35,852 nt of DNA from Clostridia bacterium. GTDB taxonomy: Bacteria > Bacillota > Clostridia > Oscillospirales > Acutalibacteraceae. The notes below the pieces were generated by a model. The model did not search any database, was not told the DNA's origin, and saw only the letters and a program-made list of their open reading frames with translations. Of this stretch, positions 25,914 to 33,388 are shown in pieces. The stretch's first letter is position 1, and each line of letters begins with the position of its first letter. The stretch lies in the NCBI GenBank assembly GCA_017409265.1, contig JAFQSY010000011.1:1-35852 (forward strand), given 5' to 3'. Position numbers and translations under genes: made by a program.

Positions 25914-27068
25914 TTATGATTTAAGCTTGTAGCTGTTTTTATTGTCAATTTCAATTAATTCCATAATCTGAAGCTGCATGAGCGCCGCAATCACCCTTGA
26001 GGGCGATATTCCGCTGCCTGCACAGATTTCATCATGGTGGAGAGAACCCTCTCCGAAAAGATTATAGACCGCCTCACAGTCCGGGTCAAGACCGGAAACG
26101 CTCTGTTTTTTAACTGTTTGTAAATTTTGGCTTTCTTCGGGAATTGCAGACTTTATCGGTTCTTCGCTGATTTTGTCGAGATTGAGTCTGTCGGGATATA
26201 TTGCCGCATAAGAAGCGAGAACATCCCTTGCACCTGCAACCGCTTTGGCTCCGTCCCTTATGAGGGCGTTTGCGCCCGTATAAGACGTCGTGAGAATGCT
26301 GCCGGGGATTGCGTAAACATCTCTCGACTGCTCCGCCGCACGCTTTGCAGTTATCAGCGAACCGCTCTTTTCGCCTGCCTCAACAACAAGAACTCCGTGG
26401 CTCATGCCCGAAATAATTCTGTTTCTCGCAGGAAAAGTCTGCCTTGATGCGCCCGTCATGGGCGGATATTCGGTAACAAGTGCGCCGTTTCTGCTCACTT
26501 CTCTGCGCAGAGCCTCGTTTTCTCTGAGATAGTCAGTACCGAGTCCGCAGCCGAGAACGCATACGGTCTTTCCGCCACCCTCGATTGCTCCCTCATGCGC
26601 CGCGCTGTCAATTCCCAATGCGCCGCCGCTGACTACAACCGCACCCGCTTTTGTAAGGTCGGAGCTGATTTTTCGGGTGATGGCGATGCTTTCGTAGCAG
26701 GGCTTTCGGGTACCGACAACTCCGATAATGACCTTTCCCCTCAGGCAGCTTATATCGCCGTCAACATAAAGAGCAAGCGGCATATCGGTAAGCTTGCGCA
26801 GGCCTGCGGGGTAAATCAAATCGCCGGGTGTTACGATATCCCAGCCGTATTTTTTACAGATTCCGACAATTCTTTCGGCATCCTCAAGCTTGACTTTACG
26901 AAGTTTTTCAAGCTGAAGCTTGGTAAAAACACCCTCAGATATCCGTTTTTCTTCCGATGCTTCAAAAATCTTTTTCGCAGTCATAAACGACGACAGAATC
27001 GCATCGTTTCTGGTCGACGGCCCAAGAGCAAGAGAAAGCCATACCCAATATTCCGTGTTCTCCGTCAT
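25914..27068 (-). CDS. dprA: DNA-processing protein DprA (Smf)
   Basis: The product of about 384 residues has the DprA Rossmann core: GVVGTRKPCYESIAITRKIS, VVSGGALGIDSAAHEGAIEGG, TVCVLGCGLGTDYLREN, FPARNRIISGMSHGVLVVEAG and GSLITAKRAAEQSRDVYAIPG. A short C-terminal winged-helix part follows (HHDEICAGSGISPSRVIAAL). DprA loads RecA on incoming single strands in transformation. The ATG at 27068 fits the family and overlaps the upstream TGA (ATGA). A longer reading from 27161 would sit inside the methyltransferase gene and is rejected. Confidence 0.96.
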   Translation of the reverse strand: MTENTEYWVWLSLALGPSTRNDAILSSFMTAKKIFEASEEKRISEGVFTKLQLEKLRKVKLEDAERIVGICKKYGWDIVTPGDLIYPAGLRKLTDMPLALYVDGDISCLRGKVIIGVVGTRKPCYESIAITRKISSDLTKAGAVVVSGGALGIDSAAHEGAIEGGGKTVCVLGCGLGTDYLRENEALRREVSRNGALVTEYPPMTGASRQTFPARNRIISGMSHGVLVVEAGEKSGSLITAKRAAEQSRDVYAIPGSILTTSYTGANALIRDGAKAVAGARDVLASYAAIYPDRLNLDKISEEPIKSAIPEESQNLQTVKKQSVSGLDPDCEAVYNLFGEGSLHHDEICAGSGISPSRVIAALMQLQIMELIEIDNKNSYKLKS

Positions 27069-27847
27069 CGTTTCAGCTCCCATGCAAGGATTGCCGCCGC
27101 TGCCGATGCGTTGAAGGATTCGGCCCTGCCGCTCATCGGAATGGTGACCTGTGCCGTGCATTTTTCGATAACTTCCTTTGAAAGACCGGAGCCCTCGTTG
27201 CCCACGCAGCAGATAACTCCGCCGCTCATTGACACCTTGCGGATATCCTCCGCCGTGCTTTTCGGCACGGATGCGAGAGTTTTCATTCCCATGGAATTTG
27301 CCTTTCCGATAAGCTCTTCAAGACTTTCCGAAGAAATCACGTTCATTCTCAAAAGTGAGCCCATTGAAGCTCTCAATGCCTTGGGGTTATAAACGTCGCA
27401 GCCGCCGCTGACAATCAGGCCGTCAAGCCCGAGCGCCTCTGCGCTTCTGCAGACCGCTCCGAGATTTGAGGGGTCCTGCAGATTTTCAAGGGCAAGATAT
27501 TTGCCGTCGGGATTAAGACTCTTTTCATCTGCACTCGGCTTCATTTCGCAGATGCAGAAAACGCCCTGCGGATTTTCGGTATCGGAAAGCTTCTGGGAAA
27601 CTTCTGTGCTTATTTCATAGCATATGCCGCTTTCAGCAACTATGCCATCAACATAATCCGAATATTTCCACAGAGCCTTTGAGGTGAAAAACGCCTGTTT
27701 GATAACAATACCGCTCTGAACGGCATCGGAACAAAGCCGTGCGCCTTCGAGAAAAAATTCCCCCGCCTCTTTTCGCAGCGAAGCGCTTTCTCCAAGACGG
27801 ACGGCGTATTTGATTTTTTCGTTTGTTCTTGCGGTTATCTTCTCCAT
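27065..27847 (-). CDS. SpoU (TrmH) family RNA 2'-O-methyltransferase
   Basis: The 260-residue SPOUT enzyme has all three SpoU motifs: LENLQDPSNLGAVCRSAEALG, VICCVGNEGSGLSKEVI and VTIPMSGRAESFNASAAAAI. The N-terminal part (residues 1-105) is an RNA-binding SpoU_sub_bind-type domain. The likely substrate is a ribose in rRNA, but the position is not identifiable. It begins the group with dprA, topA and trmFO and overlaps dprA by four bases. No promoter was clear in the 60 bases upstream. Confidence 0.93.
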   Translation of the reverse strand: MEKITARTNEKIKYAVRLGESASLRKEAGEFFLEGARLCSDAVQSGIVIKQAFFTSKALWKYSDYVDGIVAESGICYEISTEVSQKLSDTENPQGVFCICEMKPSADEKSLNPDGKYLALENLQDPSNLGAVCRSAEALGLDGLIVSGGCDVYNPKALRASMGSLLRMNVISSESLEELIGKANSMGMKTLASVPKSTAEDIRKVSMSGGVICCVGNEGSGLSKEVIEKCTAQVTIPMSGRAESFNASAAAAILAWELKR

Positions 27848-27905
27848 AATATTCTCACTATATTGTTTAAATATTTAATACCTTTTATATGCATACTTTT
27901 TGTCG

Positions 27906-27928
27906 AAAAAAGCCCGCAACAATGCAGG
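27906..27928 (-). terminator. Second (weaker) terminator after rplT
   Basis: On the minus strand CCTGCA (27928-27923) pairs with TGCGGG (27918-27913, including one G-U pair), followed by CT and five Ts. It stands in tandem with the stronger hairpin at 27953-27985. Confidence 0.55.
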
Positions 27929-27940
27929 TTGTTTTTTTAA

Positions 27941-27985
27941 CAAAAACAAACAATCAGAGATGTAACGGAATGCCACATCTCTGAT
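27941..27985 (-). terminator. Terminator of the infC-rpmI-rplT operon
   Basis: ATCAGAGATGT (27953-27963) pairs perfectly with ACATCTCTGAT (27975-27985). On the minus strand the stem is followed by TGTTTGTTTTTG. It begins 16 bases after the rplT stop. Confidence 0.85.
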
Positions 27986-28000
27986 AATTGAATGCTATGA

Positions 28001-28357
28001 TTAGTTGAGAGCTGCCTTTGCCTTTTCGGTAAGAGCAGTAAATGCTGCGGGATCTGCAACAGCGATTTCAGCAAGCATCTTTCTGTTAAGATTGATGTCT
28101 GCCTTCTTGAGGCCGTTGATGAAGGTTGAATAGTTCATGCCGTTCATCTTGCATGCAGCTGAAATACGGGAAATCCAAAGACGGCGGAAATCACGCTTCT
28201 TCTGCTTTCTGCCAACATATGCATAGTTGCCGCTCTTCATAACAGCCTGCTTTGCAGTCTTGAAGAGTGTGCTCTTTGAGCCGTAGTAGCCCTTTGCCAT
28301 CTTGAGTACTTTATTTCTTCTCTTGCGAGTCATGAGTGCGCCTTTAATACGAGCCAT
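28001..28357 (-). CDS. rplT: 50S ribosomal protein L20
   Basis: The 118-residue protein begins [26 protein letters not shown], followed by [20 protein letters not shown], the usual L20 landmarks. L20 is an early assembly protein and, in several bacteria, represses this operon by binding its mRNA. It is the last gene of infC-rpmI-rplT, 47 bases after rpmI, with two terminators downstream. Confidence 0.98.
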   Translation of the reverse strand: MARIKGALMTRKRRNKVLKMAKGYYGSKSTLFKTAKQAVMKSGNYAYVGRKQKKRDFRRLWISRISAACKMNGMNYSTFINGLKKADINLNRKMLAEIAVADPAAFTALTEKAKAALN

Positions 28358-28404
28358 TTTTTATATCCTCCGTTAATCTAATAAGTTAAATTCAGCGTTC
28401 CGAA

Positions 28405-28602
28405 TTATTTATAAGGAACAAGACGCTTGATCTGCTTGCAGTTTGTTACGTCAGCAACAGTTGTCTTGCGAAGATTTCTCTTGCGCTTTGTGTTCTTCTT
28501 GTTGAGAATGTGTGACTTGTAAGCATGGGCGCGGATGGGCTTGCCGCCCTTTGAAATCTTGAAGCGCTTCTTTGCGCCGCTGTGAGTCTTAATCTTAGGC
28601 AT
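28405..28602 (-). CDS. rpmI: 50S ribosomal protein L35
   Basis: The 65-residue basic protein starts [20 protein letters not shown] and contains [20 protein letters not shown], matching L35 throughout. It lies between infC and rplT as usual, with AGGAGG before the ATG. Confidence 0.98.
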   Translation of the reverse strand: MPKIKTHSGAKKRFKISKGGKPIRAHAYKSHILNKKNTKRKRNLRKTTVADVTNCKQIKRLVPYK

Positions 28603-28634
28603 GGTTATTTCCTCCTTAATAATATAAAACCTTT

Positions 28635-29153
28635 TTACTTTGAGCTTTTCGGGGCCAGGAACATCAGCATCTGTCTGCCTTCAAGCTTGGCAGGCTTCTC
28701 GACACTCGCACAGTCAGCCATAGCCTCCGCACAACGCTGCATTGTTGAAAGACCGAGATCGCTGTGAGCCATCTCACGGCCTCTGAAGCGTATGGAAACC
28801 TTGACCTTGTTGCCTGACGCAATAAATTTGCGTGCATGGTTGATTTTGGTGTCAAAATCGTGGGTGTCAATGTTGAGAGAAAGTCTGATTTCTTTGATTT
28901 CGATGGTTTTCTGGTTCTTCTTTGCTTCTTTCTCTTTCTTTGCCTTTTCAAATCGGAACTTACCGTAGTCCATAATTTTGCATACGGGCGGTTTTGCCGC
29001 AGGAGCAATCTTAACAAGGTCAAGATTCTTGCTTTCTGCAATCTTGAGAGCCTCTGATGCCGACATGATGCCGAGCTGCTCACCGTCGTTAGAAATAACT
29101 CTTATTTCTTTATCACGGATTTCCTCATTGATTTGCTGTTCTTTGCTGCTGAT
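28635..29153 (-). CDS. infC: Translation initiation factor IF-3 (AUC start codon)
   Basis: IF-3 of 172 residues. The N-terminal domain reads [20 protein letters not shown] and [20 protein letters not shown], and the C-terminal domain [20 protein letters not shown] through [10 protein letters not shown]. The first in-frame ATG (29066) would remove the conserved first 29 residues. The frame stays open upstream to an ATC at 29153-29151 with a perfect GGAGGTG (29167-29161) seven bases before it, and no in-frame ATG, GTG or TTG fits. IF-3 genes are known for rare starts such as AUU in E. coli, which IF-3 discriminates against, giving feedback control. AUC here is therefore a supported inference. 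Confidence 0.93.
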   Translation of the reverse strand: MSSKEQQINEEIRDKEIRVISNDGEQLGIMSASEALKIAESKNLDLVKIAPAAKPPVCKIMDYGKFRFEKAKKEKEAKKNQKTIEIKEIRLSLNIDTHDFDTKINHARKFIASGNKVKVSIRFRGREMAHSDLGLSTMQRCAEAMADCASVEKPAKLEGRQMLMFLAPKSSK

Positions 29154-29318
29154 GTTAAAGCACCTCCAACATAAAATTAAAAAAGCGAGGCAGGAAAACT
29201 CCGACCTCGCTGTTAATCAACGCTCTTCACGCACTTACAGTGCATAAAAACTCAAGCTATTGACCGACGCGGGGCGTTTCCCGGAAGGTGAGAGCAACAC
29301 CTGCTCTGCTTTATTGTG
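29154..29318 (-). promoter_or_regulatory. Structured leader of the infC operon
   Basis: A leader of about 165 nt lies between the predicted start and infC. It holds a GC-rich upstream part (CACCTTCCGGGAAACGCCCCGCG) and ends with a terminator-like hairpin 10 bases before the Shine-Dalgarno site. L20-responsive leaders with attenuators are known in Bacillus; the layout fits, but the ligand here is inferred. Confidence 0.65.
29177..29211 (-). terminator. Candidate attenuator before infC
   Basis: On the minus strand AGCGAGG (29211-29205) pairs with CCTCGCT (29190-29184), with GGAG/TTCC able to extend pairing inside. Six or more Ts follow directly. It lies between the promoter and the infC ribosome binding site, so termination must be conditional. 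Confidence 0.75.
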
Positions 29319-29324
29319 CAAGTT

Positions 29325-29353
29325 ATTCTAATATATATCCCTCGATTTGTCAA
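29325..29353 (-). promoter_or_regulatory. Promoter of the infC-rpmI-rplT operon
   Basis: On the minus strand a perfect TTGACA (29353-29348), a 17-base spacer and TAGAAT (29330-29325) are present. It begins 19 bases after the stop of the upstream membrane protein gene. Confidence 0.85.
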
Positions 29354-29371
29354 GGGCTTTTCACAAATTTT

Positions 29372-32212
29372 TTATTTTATTTTTCCGATAAGCATTAATC
29401 CTGCAGAAATTGCAAGACCGATGCCAAGGAATAACACCGCTGTCAGTCCGCTGAAAATATAGCCGAGTGACGTGCAGTAAAGCGCGGCACAGAGAATGAA
29501 GGCAAGGGCGGTCAGAACAATCTGGATAACCGAACCGAGCTTCTTCTTCGTTACGATATTGCACGATGCGGCAACGGCACGGAGCATTGAATAAGCTGTG
29601 CCGTCGTGGATGATTCTTGCGGGAAGTCTGTCGCTGACGGCATCTCTTCTTCTCTTGAAAAGTCTGCCTGCAACCGATGAAAGTACCTTGAAATTCTGCT
29701 TGGGAATGCCAAAGCTTTCGGAAATCAGTTCTTCCGTAACATTAACATCGTTTGTTCTGACGAGAATCTGTATTCCGTTGCTTTCAAGAAGTTTAAGATA
29801 GCCCTCAAGGTTTTTATCAACCGCATAGCTGACAACAAAAAGAGCCGCTATTTTGCCTGCAACGGCAAGATACATAACCTTTCTGCCGCTGTGGGAATAT
29901 CTTTCTTCAAGTGCCTTTTCGGGCACCTCGATGTTATGGTTAACAAGCAGGTTTCTGTTGCCGAGAAGCACCTTCTGATTATGGATTCTTGCAGCGATAC
30001 CGAGCTTATCCTCATAAACAAGTTCCTTTACGGGGGGCAACAAATCCTGCCTGCCGTCAACAACCTGCTCAAAGCTCTCACGCAGCGGTCCGCCCGATTT
30101 GATAATCAGCGCCGCAGCATAGAGAAGCACATCGTCGATACGTATATTCTTGAAATCCTTCATGCCGTGCATTGTGCAGCGTGAGCGGTCAAAAATATCT
30201 GCGGAATCAAGCACAACCGCATTTGCGAGAGAGGTTTTCTCTGCCGCATCGAGGCTTGCAATCATCGTGCCCGTAACGTTAAGCCCGTGGTTTGAGCTTC
30301 TTGCGATAAACGCGGGAATAAACGATGAAAATACGGGTGCACTCATGCAGAAGGTGCATGCGAATGCCGAAAATGCGCTCATGACGCTCTTTTCAACAAT
30401 TCCTGCAATAATTGCAACAATTGCCGCCGCACCGAAGGCTGCGGGAATGAGAATCTGCATCAGTTTTTTATCGCCCGATTCTGTTTTTGAGTTTTTGACA
30501 AAATCCGAAGGGAACGCAAGCTTTGAAGAATAGAGCAGCTCTGCATTGCCCATCATAAGACCTCTGCCGAGCTCAAAAATCTCGGATTCATTTTCAAACG
30601 GGTGCACCGCATACATATTATGTTCGTACTTGTATGCGCATACCTCGAAGTTACCGAGAATCCGCTCCGCATCCATCTTATCGGCAAGCTTTCCGATAAG
30701 CACGGCAAAAACAGCCGCCGCCGAAAAAACAGCGGTTTCCGTGCCGCTGCCGCCGATAACCGCGGCAAGGGTATTCTGTAAAAGTGCAACAACAATCGTC
30801 AGACTAACGGCTGTTGAGCTTATTATCTTCTTTTTGAAAATGCCTGTCAGACCGTCAACAAACTTAACGTTATCAAGTGCCGCCGCAACGATAAGAAGAA
30901 CGGCATTTATAACGCACATTGCTGTTGAACCCTCAACAAACATCTGCGTTTCGATTGAAAGCTTTTCTGCTATTCCGGGAATAAGATTGACGATTAACGT
31001 AACCAAAGCAACCGCACCGACTGAAACAAGTCCGGTTGTTGCCTTTCTGGCTTCATCGCTCAGCCTTTTATGGATTGAAGCACGCTCCGCAGGTGAAGAA
31101 TATTCGTTTGCAACGGGCTTTTCCTCTTCCATAGCCTGCTCAAGCTTCTTCTCTTTTCTCTTTCTGGCTTTCTCTGCCTTTGCAACATCCTCAGGCGGAG
31201 CTTCATAATCGCCGTCATCAAAATCCGAATCAAGGTCAATCGCTTCGATGAGCTTGAAGTTTTTCGCCTTCTGCTTACGCTTTTCCCAGAGCTGAACCTC
31301 AACATCTCCCTCGCTTTGCTGGACGGGAACGGTTTCATCGCCCGTGTCAAAGCCCGTCAGAACAATCTGACCCTCAACGTCATCGCTCATGCTCGCCTGC
31401 TTTTTGGCAGATGAGCCGACTGCGTCCATGACCCTCGTTTTTTCGTCAACAATTTCCTTTGCATCCTCAGCGGCAAGCACCCTGGGCATTGCCTCGAGTC
31501 CGCTTTCATCAGCTTCTCCCGACTTTTTGACGATTATTCCCGACCTGTCAACGGGACCGTCGGCAACCGGCTCGATTTCAGCCGTCTGTTCAAGCTTGAG
31601 AGTAGTAAAAAATCTTGTTTTATAGTCCGATTCTTTGATATGAACGTTTTCTTCTTTTTTCTCTTCTGACTTTCCGAAAATCTTTTCGGCAGAAGCATCA
31701 TCGTCATAAAAAGCCTTGATTTCGGCAGGCTCTTTTTTCTCTTCACTTTTCTTTTCGGGCTCCTGCCATGCAAACATCGCGTGGCTCGGCTCGGGAATAT
31801 CCTCGGGCACGATGACGGTTTCTATCTCAAAGAGGGCTTCGTCAAACTCATCCTCTTCTTTTTCAAAAAATCTTTCCTGACCGTCAACATCCAAATCCTC
31901 GGATACGGAAGAAATGTCCTGCATTTCCTCCTTCGGCTCTTCAACAATCGGCTTAAGAGTGAAAATTCCCGTGTCAAATTCACGGCTTAAAATTCTTTCA
32001 AAATCCTTGGCAGGAGTTGCAGGCTCCTTTGATTTCGGAACATATTCCTCGCCGTTTGTCTGCGCAATGAGCTTGTCAATATCATCAATCGACCAGGTTT
32101 TTGACGGCTCTTCGTTTCCGGCATCCTGCTTTGATTTTTTGACTTGAGCAAGAATTTCCTCAAGCTCATCATTGCCCGAAGTTTTCTTTATAAATTCATC
32201 CAAAGCATTCAC
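29372..32212 (-). CDS. Degenerate P-type ATPase-like membrane protein
   Basis: The 946-residue protein has a long acidic, probably disordered N-terminal part (to about 390), then six or more membrane helices and a cytoplasmic module laid out like P1B ATPases. FCMSAPV (Cys622) sits where CPC lies. VVLDSADIF (Asp669), 47 residues on, sits where VVFDKTGTLT lies. LLGNRNLL and the sequence GIQILVRTNDVNVTEELISE match the GN and LTGDN regions, and a helix pair closes the end. Lysine and threonine of DKTGT, the CPC motif and GDGxND are missing, so ion pumping is unlikely. It may be a scaffold or sensor. The start is GTG at 32212, directly after the rlmB stop; a TTG at 32203 is also possible. No terminator lies before infC. 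Confidence 0.8.
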   Translation of the reverse strand: MNALDEFIKKTSGNDELEEILAQVKKSKQDAGNEEPSKTWSIDDIDKLIAQTNGEEYVPKSKEPATPAKDFERILSREFDTGIFTLKPIVEEPKEEMQDISSVSEDLDVDGQERFFEKEEDEFDEALFEIETVIVPEDIPEPSHAMFAWQEPEKKSEEKKEPAEIKAFYDDDASAEKIFGKSEEKKEENVHIKESDYKTRFFTTLKLEQTAEIEPVADGPVDRSGIIVKKSGEADESGLEAMPRVLAAEDAKEIVDEKTRVMDAVGSSAKKQASMSDDVEGQIVLTGFDTGDETVPVQQSEGDVEVQLWEKRKQKAKNFKLIEAIDLDSDFDDGDYEAPPEDVAKAEKARKRKEKKLEQAMEEEKPVANEYSSPAERASIHKRLSDEARKATTGLVSVGAVALVTLIVNLIPGIAEKLSIETQMFVEGSTAMCVINAVLLIVAAALDNVKFVDGLTGIFKKKIISSTAVSLTIVVALLQNTLAAVIGGSGTETAVFSAAAVFAVLIGKLADKMDAERILGNFEVCAYKYEHNMYAVHPFENESEIFELGRGLMMGNAELLYSSKLAFPSDFVKNSKTESGDKKLMQILIPAAFGAAAIVAIIAGIVEKSVMSAFSAFACTFCMSAPVFSSFIPAFIARSSNHGLNVTGTMIASLDAAEKTSLANAVVLDSADIFDRSRCTMHGMKDFKNIRIDDVLLYAAALIIKSGGPLRESFEQVVDGRQDLLPPVKELVYEDKLGIAARIHNQKVLLGNRNLLVNHNIEVPEKALEERYSHSGRKVMYLAVAGKIAALFVVSYAVDKNLEGYLKLLESNGIQILVRTNDVNVTEELISESFGIPKQNFKVLSSVAGRLFKRRRDAVSDRLPARIIHDGTAYSMLRAVAASCNIVTKKKLGSVIQIVLTALAFILCAALYCTSLGYIFSGLTAVLFLGIGLAISAGLMLIGKIK

Positions 32213-32956
32213 CTACCTGTTCTTTGCAATTTCATACATTAATATTCCCGCAGCTACGGAAGCATTGAGGGAATTGATTTTTCCTTTCATGGGCAGGGAC
32301 ACGATAAAATCGCATTTTTCTTTAACAAGTCTGCTGACTCCCTTGCCCTCGGAGCCGACAACCAGCGCAACCGCACCCGAATAATCCTGCTTATCCCAGC
32401 GTGTGCCGTCCATATCGGCGCCGTAAACCCAGAAGCCTTTTTCTTTGAGCTCATCAATTGCGGAAGGAAGATTTGACACCCTTGCAACGGGAACATATTC
32501 AACCGCGCCTGCCGAAACCTTACCGACGGCATAGGTTAAAGCAACTCCGCGTCTTTTGGGAATTATTATTCCGTGAGCGCCACATGCATCGGCGGTTCTG
32601 ATTATTGCGCCGAGATTATGGGGGTCCTCAATTTCATCGCAGACAATAACAAACGGGGCTTCACCCTTGCTATCCGCATTCTGAAGAATATCCTCAATTG
32701 ATGAATATTCATGGACTGCCGCCCAGGCTGCAACACCCTGATGGTTTTCGCCCTCGCAGAGCTTATCGAGCTTGCGGCGGTCTGTTTCTTTTATAACAAT
32801 ACCGTTATCACGGCACTGACCGATTATTTTTCCTATGGAGCCGCCTCTTTCACCCTTTGCGACCAGCAGACAGTCGATGGCTCTGCCGCTTTTGAGTGCC
32901 TCGGCAACGGCATTGCGCCCGATTATAAGTCCCTGACGCTCATTCTGCATTTCCAT
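32213..32956 (-). CDS. rlmB: 23S rRNA (guanosine-2'-O)-methyltransferase, RlmB/TrmH family
   Basis: The 247-residue SPOUT enzyme has an N-terminal substrate-binding domain (LIIGRNAVAEALKSGRAIDCL) and the three SpoU motifs: VCDEIEDPHNLGAIIRTADA, ALVVGSEGKGVSRLV and VSLPMKGKINSLNASVAAGI. RlmB methylates G2251 in E. coli 23S rRNA, and clostridial members are usually annotated the same way. The ATG at 32956 has GGAGG ten bases upstream, with an extended -10 promoter before it. It is directly followed by the degenerate ATPase gene, probably in one transcript. Confidence 0.93.
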   Translation of the reverse strand: MEMQNERQGLIIGRNAVAEALKSGRAIDCLLVAKGERGGSIGKIIGQCRDNGIVIKETDRRKLDKLCEGENHQGVAAWAAVHEYSSIEDILQNADSKGEAPFVIVCDEIEDPHNLGAIIRTADACGAHGIIIPKRRGVALTYAVGKVSAGAVEYVPVARVSNLPSAIDELKEKGFWVYGADMDGTRWDKQDYSGAVALVVGSEGKGVSRLVKEKCDFIVSLPMKGKINSLNASVAAGILMYEIAKNR

Positions 32957-32993
32957 AAAGCAGACTCCTCCTATTTTCAGCTATATTCAATCT

Positions 32994-33002
32994 ATTATAT
33001 CA
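32994..33002 (-). promoter_or_regulatory. Extended -10 promoter of rlmB
   Basis: On the minus strand TGATATAAT (33002-32994) is a perfect TGn-TATAAT. The -35 region at the right distance (TGTTCA) is poor, which is usual for extended -10 promoters. Confidence 0.6.
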
Positions 33003-33036
33003 CAAAATAACGCAATTGAACAGTATAATTGTAATT

Positions 33037-33058
33037 TTTACAAAAAATTTTTTGTAAA
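33037..33058. repeat. Perfect 22-bp AT-rich palindrome
   Basis: TTTACAAAAAA (33037-33047) is followed at once by its exact complement TTTTTTGTAAA (33048-33058). It lies about 35 bases upstream of the rlmB -10 box and 330 bases upstream of spoIIE. It may be an operator or a weak structural site. Confidence 0.55.
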
Positions 33059-33120
33059 TAATAAAATACACAGATATAAACTGACAGTTTTTTTGAAATC
33101 GGTATGTAAAATTAAACTGA

Positions 33121-33297
33121 ATGAATAACGAAAAATAAATAATGAATAATTTCGGATAGGCTTCGCCTATGACCGATTATTCAGTGAAAAGCGAAGGGTG
33201 AATAGTGAAAAGTTACGAGTGGGCGTTGCCCACACCCGATTATTAAATTAGTCATAGGCGGAGCCTATCCTTAACTTTTAACTCTTAACTATTCACT
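33121..33297. repeat. Palindromic intergenic repeat, copy C (largest)
   Basis: This element fills much of the 432-base rlmB-spoIIE gap. Arms ggataggcttcgcctatgac (33154-33173) and gtcataggcggagcctatcc (33251-33270) are inverted copies with one mismatch, and each arm also folds on itself. Between them are gtgaatagtgaaaagtta and the core gtgggcgttgcccacaccc (33219-33237), shared with copy B. The right end (33270-33297) reads cttaacttttaactcttaac and on. Beyond it, 33300-33345 has tgcagactctgcgttctgta, which echoes 11765-11785. No ORF of note and no convincing spoIIE promoter was found in the gap. Confidence 0.8.
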
Positions 33298-33388
33298 TGA
33301 AAATTGCGTTGCAGACTCTGCGTTCTGTACTCTGCACTCAAAAACGACCCTTAATTTCGCATTACGGATTTAAGAAAGGACTTTTAAA

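Noticed and set aside
28635-29066. A short IF-3 starting at the internal ATG
   Set aside because: It lacks the conserved [14 protein letters not shown] segment, which is present in frame upstream after a strong GGAGGTG site.
29372-32212. Annotation as an active heavy-metal-transporting ATPase
   Set aside because: DKTGT, CPC and GDGxND are all absent despite the matching layout.
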